Under the pieces are notes generated by a model. That model ran no database searches. It was not told the origin of the DNA and saw only the letters and a list, made by a program, of their open reading frames with translations. Position numbers and translations under genes: made by a program. 23,687 bases of DNA. Source: Spirogloea muscicola. Lineage: Eukaryota > Streptophyta > Zygnematophyceae > Spirogloeales > Spirogloeaceae. The DNA lies in assembly GCA_009602725.1 (NCBI GenBank), contig WELB01000093.1, forward strand, positions 203,312 to 226,998, in the 5' to 3' direction. Of this stretch, positions 17,727 through 23,687 are shown piece after piece (positions within the stretch are counted from its first letter, which is position 1; each line of letters opens with the position of its first letter).

Positions 17727-18164
17727 CTGAACGACACACACACAACGATGAACCTGCTATCGCTGGCCCACAAGTGCACCCTCCTGAGCGATTGTAGCCA
17801 ACAAGGGCAATCTAGCGAGCTGGCAGAGTACGGCTGCTACTGCAACGCCGACGCTGATGATTGACACGGACAGAGAGACAGGTGAGCAGACACGGAACAT
17901 CTGTTCTGATATTGAAGTCAATTAGGAGCTCCTGAGGTGATGAGAAGATAGAATAAGAGTGCGGTGCAATAAGATTTGCGAGAAATGCCAAGCCAAGCCA
18001 AACCATACACTGTCTACTGCAAAAGACAAGCCGAAGGTCCTTTGCAGCAGAGCAGCAGAAGTTCCATAATCTTTGCGCAGTAGCACGAAGGAGCTGAATT
18101 GCAGAGCAGAATGAGTACGAGTGCAAAATATTCCAAGTGCAGTAGGAGCAAGCCCTAGACCGCA
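17727..18164. other. No supported gene
   Basis: A 38-codon plus-strand frame (17748-17864) with four cysteines and a hydrophobic minus-strand frame over the same bases are visible. Neither has convincing splice context. Confidence 0.4.
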
Positions 18165-18505
18165 GGAAAGGGCCAGCCCACAAAGGAGTGACATGTTACA
18201 AGAACGAAGGCAGAACATATCGGGAGCAAGCGACGACATTGACGAGTGACGACATTGACAGCAGGCTCATGCTATATCTGTCTCTCCTCGGCCACAGCCA
18301 GCCAGCCACAGCTACATTAGCTGCAAGCTCTGGCTTCCGTCAGGGGGATTGCTTCCGGCTGCTCACTAGAGGTTGAATATGCGATTCATCCGACCGGGCA
18401 AGCTTTGAGAAAGCCCTTTCGGCCCCTTCGGACCTTGTCAATCCTTTTTCGGGCTGGCTGTTCACAGCCCTTGCCCCCTTTGAAAGAGCCACTTTCTTTC
18501 TTTCT
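18165..18505. repeat. Hairpin repeats around a LINE tail
   Basis: A reverse hairpin fragment lies at 18165-18200 (gggccagcccacaaaggagt). On the plus strand 18310-18376 encodes ATLAASSGFRQGDC, then RLLTRG and TGA; compared with other tails the SFPAASLSDL part is deleted. 18400-18502 is a well preserved forward hairpin copy (aagctttgagaaagccct, ggccccttcggaccttgtca, gggctggctgttcacagccc). Confidence 0.65.
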
Positions 18506-18540
18506 ATATCTGACCAACTAACGAGCTGTAGGGAGAATGG

Positions 18541-18935
18541 ATATTAAGTGATGGAGGGCCTGTGTGGCCAAGTACAAAGGCAAGCACATTGACAAATGTA
18601 CATCACTTGCTGCTAAGCTAACCCGCTCATCAACCACGAGTCAGCACACAGAAGAAGAGCTCGCCCAGAGAGGATAGGGGCTGGAAAAGGCCAGCCAAAA
18701 AAGAATGAACAAAGTGCGTGGAGGGGCTAGGGGAAGCACCAAGAACAACAAGCACAAGAAGAAACTAAGAGTCAGCACATAGAGGTCGCGAACTGATGCC
18801 CGAATACCGGACGATAATCGACAAGCTCTTGTGCTACCAGCTAAGGCTCGACCAGCTTTCTGATGCAAAGCATGAGCCTGAGCTCGGTGCAGACAGGCTG
18901 ACACTCGACGTCGCAACAACGACACATAGGCTTGT
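18541..18935 (-). mobile_element. 5'-truncated LINE-type element, itself interrupted
   Basis: On the minus strand, homology to 14270-14533 begins near 18935 (LLRRRVSACLHRAQAHALHQ, KAGRALAG, SVRDLYVLT). It resumes after a 120-bp insertion to reach the stop at 18632-18630 and the shared 3' untranslated part (GAGCGGGT, ATGTGCTTGCC, GTACTTGGCCA), ending near 18541. Without the insert and one copy of the 11-bp duplication the frame closes as ..LTRG-stop, like the other tails. Confidence 0.75.
18649..18768 (-). mobile_element. Discrete 120-bp hairpin element with 11-bp target duplication
   Basis: GAGTCAGCACA occurs at 18638-18648 and 18769-18779 and is single in the coding tail it interrupts. The insert is a subfamily-2 hairpin repeat (gctcgccc, ggggctggaaaaggccagcc, agaatgaacaaagtgc, ggggaagcacc). 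It has no terminal inverted repeats, no coding capacity and no poly-A tail. The target duplication defines the true ends of this family and shows that it moved as a unit after the LINE copy was in place. Confidence 0.8.
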
Positions 18936-18937
18936 AC

Positions 18938-18965
18938 GTAGGCTGTATAGAACAATACAGCCTAC
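18938..18965. repeat. Perfect 11-bp inverted repeat, 6-nt loop
   Basis: GTAGGCTGTAT (18938-18948), loop agaaca, ATACAGCCTAC (18955-18965). It lies immediately at the 5' truncation point of the LINE copy and about 140 bp before the start codon of the next gene. Confidence 0.75.
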
Positions 18966-19108
18966 TAACCTCGGCCTCATATTTGTCCAGAGAACTAGGT
19001 TCGGACGCGTCGCAAACCGCCGACGCCTCCGCCGCTGCAGTCCCTCGTCGCCTGCGGCGCGTGAGACGGCGCGCAGAGTGGAACTAGGCGGCCGCCGTTG
19101 AGCTGGCA

Positions 19109-19405
19109 ATGGGAAGGCCGACGGCGGCAGGCGCTGGTGGCGCCGACGCCGCCGCCGGAGCCGCAGCCGGCCTCCTGGCATCGCCGGTGCGGAGGTCGTC
19201 GCGCCTCGCCCTGCGGCACGAGGCGCGGGAGGAGGCGGAGGCGGCGGCGGCGGCGGCGGCAGGCGCGGCAGCCCCACCTGGCGAGCCCTCCGCCTTCGGC
19301 GGCGCGTCGCTTGGCAATGCCGCTCGTGCAGGGTCCGCGGCCGGCGCTAAGCCCAATGGGCCACGGAGCGACGTCTGGGTGAGGATCCACAGCCGCTCGT
19401 CTCGC

Positions 19406-19442
<37 letters not shown>

Positions 19443-21300
19443 TGCGGTGGGTTTGCGCAACAGGCAGCTGTGACTGCAGCCTGGCGGCTGACCTGTCCTG
19501 CGCACACCGGCAGCGCAGCAGGAGGCTCGGCTCGCCGCCTCCCAGCAAGATGGCCATCTGGGCGGCGGCGACGAGCGCGGGCTCCTGGCGCGGGAGAAGC
19601 AGGCCCTGTTCCTCCACCCCGCGTCGCCCCTCTCGCCGTTCGGCCCGCCGCTGCGCCTGCTCTTCGCCATCGCGGGTGAGCTCGCTGGCCTTGTTGTGGG
19701 CATCAGCTCCAACTCCAGAATCTCCTGGCCGAGTAGATGGCGTTAGCTGCAGTTGTCAAGAGCACATGGGGTAGAGGAGTCTGCGGCTTGCTGCAGTTCA
19801 AGGCATCAGCCTCTGCAGTGGGGGTATTGGATCAAGGGCCATGAATTGCATGCTAAATCAACCCCGTCTGCCGGATCTCCTGCAGCGCTCCCGTGCTGGG
19901 CAGGCGTCGCCTGGTATTTGCTGCTGGCGGTGCGGCTGCAGCCCAGCTTAATGGCAACGGCGCTGCAGAGGGCGCTCTGGCTCTCCCAAGTCGGTCTGCT
20001 GAGCCTTGCACTCGGTAATAGCCAACGCGCGGAGATATCCTGTCGGCTTTGCTGTGGCCAAGCCACATTATGGTTGCCCTTCCTCTGAGCCATCTGACGT
20101 GCCGCCACCTTATATCGACCTTGTGTCATATGCACAGCCTTTGATGCTTGCAAGAAGGCCTTTGTCATGGGCTCCATGCTGGCGCTCCTCCCGGCGCTCC
20201 TGCTCCAATTCCAGGGCCTCGACCTGGAGCCTACCATTGTGCTGATGCACATTGTCTCCAGGTGCACTGCAGCCTCGTTGGGACGACTGTGGCCGCGTCG
20301 ATAGTGTTCAAGGTTGGGGTTCGTAGTTCAGGTTGCTGAAGAGAGATAAGCTTCAGGGTGAGGGCAGGTTGTCAGGCTTAACAGAGAAACTTGACTGCTG
20401 ACCCACGAGGCATTCACTATCTCAACAGGCAATATCAGCGCTGACTGGGGAGCGCACCATTGAGCATCCCAGAAAGTATTGACTGTGTGCTGCTTCTCTG
20501 GTCTGCCCCTCAGCCTGCACTTTCACGCCGTCCAGGACCTTCGCAAGCCCATGGAGGTGCACACCACGCACGAGACACTCGCATTCCTGGACTACTTCTG
20601 GGCAAACCTCGACATTGTGGGCATCAGCAACTCTTCTTGGCGTTTCTCAGCAGCTGGCAAGGATTGTCAAATGCTTGACTACTTGACTAGACTGCCAACA
20701 AGCTAGCCAAAGCATCCTGACTGTGAGTTTCTCAACTTGCCATACCCGTCTAGTCTTACTCCTCTATTATCCCGCCCTCTACTTTCACCCTGAGTTATCA
20801 AAGAATTTATTGCGTAGGCGTCTTGCCTGGTGTACCTGGCCGACGTTCAGTCACAGCGCTTGAAGGTCTTGATTTACTTCACCTTCATTTACAGCCTCAT
20901 GGCAGCCCTCTTCAAGGTGCGTTACAACACACATTTTTACATTAAGCTGGCTTTCTGAGTTGGCCAACACATTGTTGCAGAGACCGTCACTATCACTAAC
21001 CTGGCATTGGGGTCGTGATTGCAGGACCGAAGGGCAAAGATCAAGCGTGTGGGCTTCATGGTCTTAGGCGGGGGCCTCTCAGTTGCGCTCCTTAGTCATG
21101 CAGTGGCGCGACAGGTGCCACGCTTCCGCTGGGAGGCATTGCCGGTGGGCCTCACGCTGCTGGCATTTGCCGCCTACAACTTTCTTGTGTTGCAGAACCG
21201 GCACCCAAACTTGTACTGGCTGCACCATGGCCTCTGGCATGCCATGGGCAATGCCTCCATCGTTGCCTTTGTTGGGCTCCGCCGGACAGAATACCTTTAG
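19109..21300 (+). CDS. CREST-superfamily (TMEM8/DUF3522-like) multispanning membrane protein, seven exons
   Basis: Exons: 19109-19378, 19522-19675, 19886-20014, 20138-20261, 20514-20616, 20818-20916 and 21025-21300 (TAG). All introns are GT-AG and phases agree, giving 384 residues. After a ~90-residue Ala-rich leader, hydrophobic segments follow (WYLLLAVRL, LLSLAL, MLALLPALLL, VLIYFTFIYSLMAALF, VALLSHAVA, LLAFAAYNFLVL, GNASIVAFVGL). The pattern F-H-A-x2-D (H230, D234), T-L-x3-D (D252) and H-x3-H (H361, H365 in HGLWH) matches the TMEM8 layout of FYHAxD, TLxxxD and HxxWH. CREST proteins are putative metal-dependent lipid hydrolases; the substrate here is unknown. The exon 5 donor (ATT|GTGGGC) was chosen because it keeps the TMEM8 alignment gap-free. 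The first exon and second acceptor (19522 or 19519) are least certain. Confidence 0.85.
19407..19442. repeat. GGC triplet run
   Basis: Twelve consecutive GGC units inside intron 1 of the CREST gene. Likely variable in length between strains. Confidence 0.8.
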
Positions 21301-21465
21301 GAGGTAAGAGGCCGCCAAAGACGATGCTGCTCTTGCGAACAGTGCACATCCTCAAGAATACATGTCATCACAAGTGCACGTCTCACTATCATGCACCTCA
21401 CGTAACCATTAAACAAGAAGACTTGCGTATATGGCCCTAAGAGGATACGGCTTGATGCGGCTGCA

Positions 21466-23656
21466 TCAGCGCCGGAAGGCGGTCTTGTCAAAGCCGGCCC
21501 GATCACGGAAGTGCGCACGCCTCTTGAGGCTCTCCTCAATCGAGGTACTGCCGCCCTTCCCAGCACCATACACAGCGCGATTCGTGGCATCGATGAACGT
21601 TCGCGCTGCAGGCTCCCGGGTGCTGCGTGCGTCCTCAGCAGCATCCCGCTCCCTTGCCCGCTTGAGGCGCTCCCACCTCTGCTCTTCATGCACCTCCGCA
21701 TCTTCCCGCATGGCTGCCAGCTGCGCAGCCTTCTCCTCTTCAGAGAGCTGCCCGACCTGGTGCCACACACGCGGAGGGGCTGGCGCCGGTAACTTTGGCG
21801 GAGCTAGCTCTTTGTCCTTCAATTGAGGGCCTTGCGTGGCAGGAGGAGCAGCGCTCTGGGACAGGGCCCCGCGCGCCATGTCGAGGCCGTACTTCGGGCC
21901 GTCACGGGACCCGTTGCGAGGCTCCTGTTCATCAGTGCCGTTGCTCCTGGCCTCTGGCTCCTCATCTTGGGCGTGTCCGCGACGCTCCGTCACTGCGCTA
22001 CGACTGTCGGTGCCCAGATCTGCAGCACCTGGCTGGAGCCGCACTCGCTCGATGTCTGCCCTTCTCTCTCTCCCCCTTCCCCCTCTCTCCCTTTCTCTCT
22101 CCCAATTTGGATCTGCTGCTCTCCCTCCCTCCCGCTCTGGCTTACTTTTTTCAGCCCACTCTCTACTCCTCCCCATCCTGCTCTCTCTCTCTCTTGCCCT
22201 CCCCTTGTCTTCAAGCCTCTCCTTCTCCCTCCTCCTTTCCCTGTCCCTATCTCCTTCTACCTCCGTCTCCCTCTCCCTTTCCCACGCCCTGTCATGTGAC
22301 CTGCCATCACGTCCAGTTGCATGGACGCTGCGCCCCTCACTCCACTTCCGCCCGCGCTCCTCGCCTGCAAGCTCGCCGTTGTAGGGATGCCCTGCCTTCC
22401 TCTGCCTGCGCTCATCACCAGCGCCCCTGCTTGGTTCCGGGCTGTCCATGCCAGACGAGCCATTGCTGTGCCCGCTGTCGCCTGGCTGCGAGCCCGCCAC
22501 CTTCTTGCGCTGCGACCGCTCCTCCCTGTGGAGGCGCTTGCGCTCCACCTTGGCGGCTCTCCGCTCCTCCTTGCGCTTCTTCTTCTCAGCCTCCACCTGA
22601 GCCAGGACAGGACGAAGCAAGCCACGCGCGCCCCAATTAGAGAACCCCGGCGGCCCAGCAGCGCTGCGGCCAAGGTCGGCAAGGCTGCGGCAAGAGCGAG
22701 GAGCGGCAACCTCAGGGCTGCGACATGCACCTGCTTCTTGATCACGTCCATCTTGACGGGGTTGCTACGGATGTGCGCCAGCGCAGCCTGCTCCTGCTGC
22801 CGAATGAGCAGCAGCGGGTCCGAGTGCAGCTTGCGCCACACGTCGTTAGCGGACGGCTTCTTCTCCGGCGGGGGCGCGCCGGGGCCGTCGCCGCCGGCCT
22901 TCGCCACCGCCCACGGGGCGGCGGCCGCGGCGGCGTCCGCATCCCCCTGCCGGTCGTCTGCCAGCGGCTTGCCCAGCAGGTGCTCCTCGGCGGCCGAGGA
23001 CCCCTTGCCGACCCCCAGCCCGCTGTCGTACAGGAACTCCAAGCGCTCCTGCCGCCTGCATGACAAAGGACGTCGCCAATCTCACCGCGCAGACACGGGT
23101 TCAAATCCGGTAAGGAACATAACAAAATTCTTTTGCAAGTGATACTTTCCCCGGTCCTCCTTGAGCTCGACTGCCGCTACCCGCCCTCGTGGCAGCCGGA
23201 GAGGTCGCGTGCGCAGAGCAGCAGGTCTCTGCGGCAGAAGGTGTTACTGCCAGCGGCTGGGGGCGCAGGGGCCGCGGGGATGCGCACGGGACGATGCCGG
23301 CCTGCTCCTGCAGCGTGCGCAGCTCCTGCGCCTGGCGCTCCTCCACAATCTGCTTCTGCAGCTCCTCCAGCTTCTTCTGCTCCGCATCGCGCTTCTGCTC
23401 CGCCTTCCATACCTGCAGGCCCCTCCGGCAGCACCAGCAGCACACGACGGTGGCGGCGGGGCTGAAAAAGCTGCAGCGGATCGGAGGCGGCAGTGCACAA
23501 GGCGACGACGGCGGCGGAGGTGGCGACGGCGGCGGTGGCGGCGACGGCGGCGGCGTCGGCGAGCCGGCGAGCGCCTGGTGGGAGCCTCACCCGCTCGACG
23601 TTGTGCAGTGAGCCGGTGTGCCAGCCCTTCTTGTTGAGGAACTTGAGCGCCGACAT
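21466..23656 (-). CDS. CWC25: CWC25 pre-mRNA splicing factor homologue, four exons
   Basis: Minus-strand exons 23656-23591, 23412-23288, 23055-22731 and 22596-21466, all GT-AG and in phase, give 548 residues. The Cir_N-type N-terminus is clear (LNKKGWHTGSLHNVERVWKA, then EQKKLEELQKQI). It continues AGIVP-RQERLEFLYDSGL, the motif typical of plant CWC25, and NDVWRKLHSDPLLL. Residues ~173-400 are basic and rich in Arg-Glu dipeptides, and the end EESLKRRAHF...FRR fits the family. In yeast Cwc25 joins the spliceosome after Prp2 and promotes the first splicing step; a nuclear spliceosomal role is inferred from homology. The CREST gene converges on it with 165 bp between stops. The polypurine coding strand at 22050-22290 is the only compositional oddity. 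Confidence 0.92.
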
Positions 23657-23687
23657 GGCGCCCAGGCCGCCGCCGCCGCCGCCGGCG

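Noticed and set aside
17748-17864. 38-codon plus-strand frame with YGCYC, recalling secreted phospholipase A2
   Set aside because: The catalytic CCxxHDxC motif is missing, the frame ends within a dozen residues, and there is no partner exon.
18649-18768. Interpretation of the 120-bp element as a MITE
   Set aside because: Its ends (cagaagaagag and agaagaaactaa) are not inverted repeats of one another, and 11 bp is long for the usual MITE superfamilies.
21795-22640. Long Leu/Ser/Pro-rich plus-strand frames
   Set aside because: They are the antisense of the Arg-Glu-rich exon of CWC25, where the pyrimidine-rich strand lacks stops by composition.
23085-23115. tRNA T-arm-like sequence (gggttcaaatcc)
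   Set aside because: No matching 5' acceptor strand (gttcctt) or anticodon arm lies within the required distance upstream, and the site falls inside intron 2 of CWC25.

Overview
This looks like nuclear DNA of a GC-rich green alga. A trebouxiophyte-like chlorophyte is my best guess, from the short GT-AG introns (137-319 bp), alanine-rich GC-rich first exons, CGG-type triplet runs and gene content. The genus cannot be read from the sequence. Three spliced protein genes can be modelled from start to stop with every exon phase matching. They sit in two long gene-poor stretches packed with nested, mostly 3'-terminal pieces of retroelements.

Layout. 1-273 (-) is probably the first exon of a gene leaving the window. 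274-7608 holds no gene I can defend. It carries retroelement tails, a family of ~70-120 bp hairpin repeats, a 143-bp foldback, a 1.3-kb imperfect palindrome and two tandem duplications. 7609-12791 (-) is a six-exon gene for a secreted protein of 1357 residues: signal peptide, cysteine-rich repeats, long helical region with a hydrophobic stretch, unknown C-terminal domain, and a Pro/His/Lys tail. 12792-19108 is again repeat-rich. It includes a 485-bp LINE-like insertion with a 7-bp target duplication, a 120-bp hairpin element inserted in another LINE tail with an 11-bp target duplication, a cysteine-rich reading frame broken by a stop, and two orphan minus-strand exon candidates. 19109-21300 (+) is a seven-exon gene for a CREST-superfamily (TMEM8/DUF3522-like) membrane protein. 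21466-23656 (-) is a four-exon gene for the splicing factor CWC25; these two genes converge with 165 bp between their stops.

The three main genes have no evident functional link to one another. The intergenic DNA tells a layered story. An older unknown repeat (copies at 2157-2645 and 13975-15045) was invaded by a LINE-like element, while another LINE tail was invaded by a hairpin element. The most distinctive items are the architecture of the secreted protein and the hairpin repeat family, which has over 20 recognisable copies here and is repeatedly found beside the same LINE-type C-terminal peptide.
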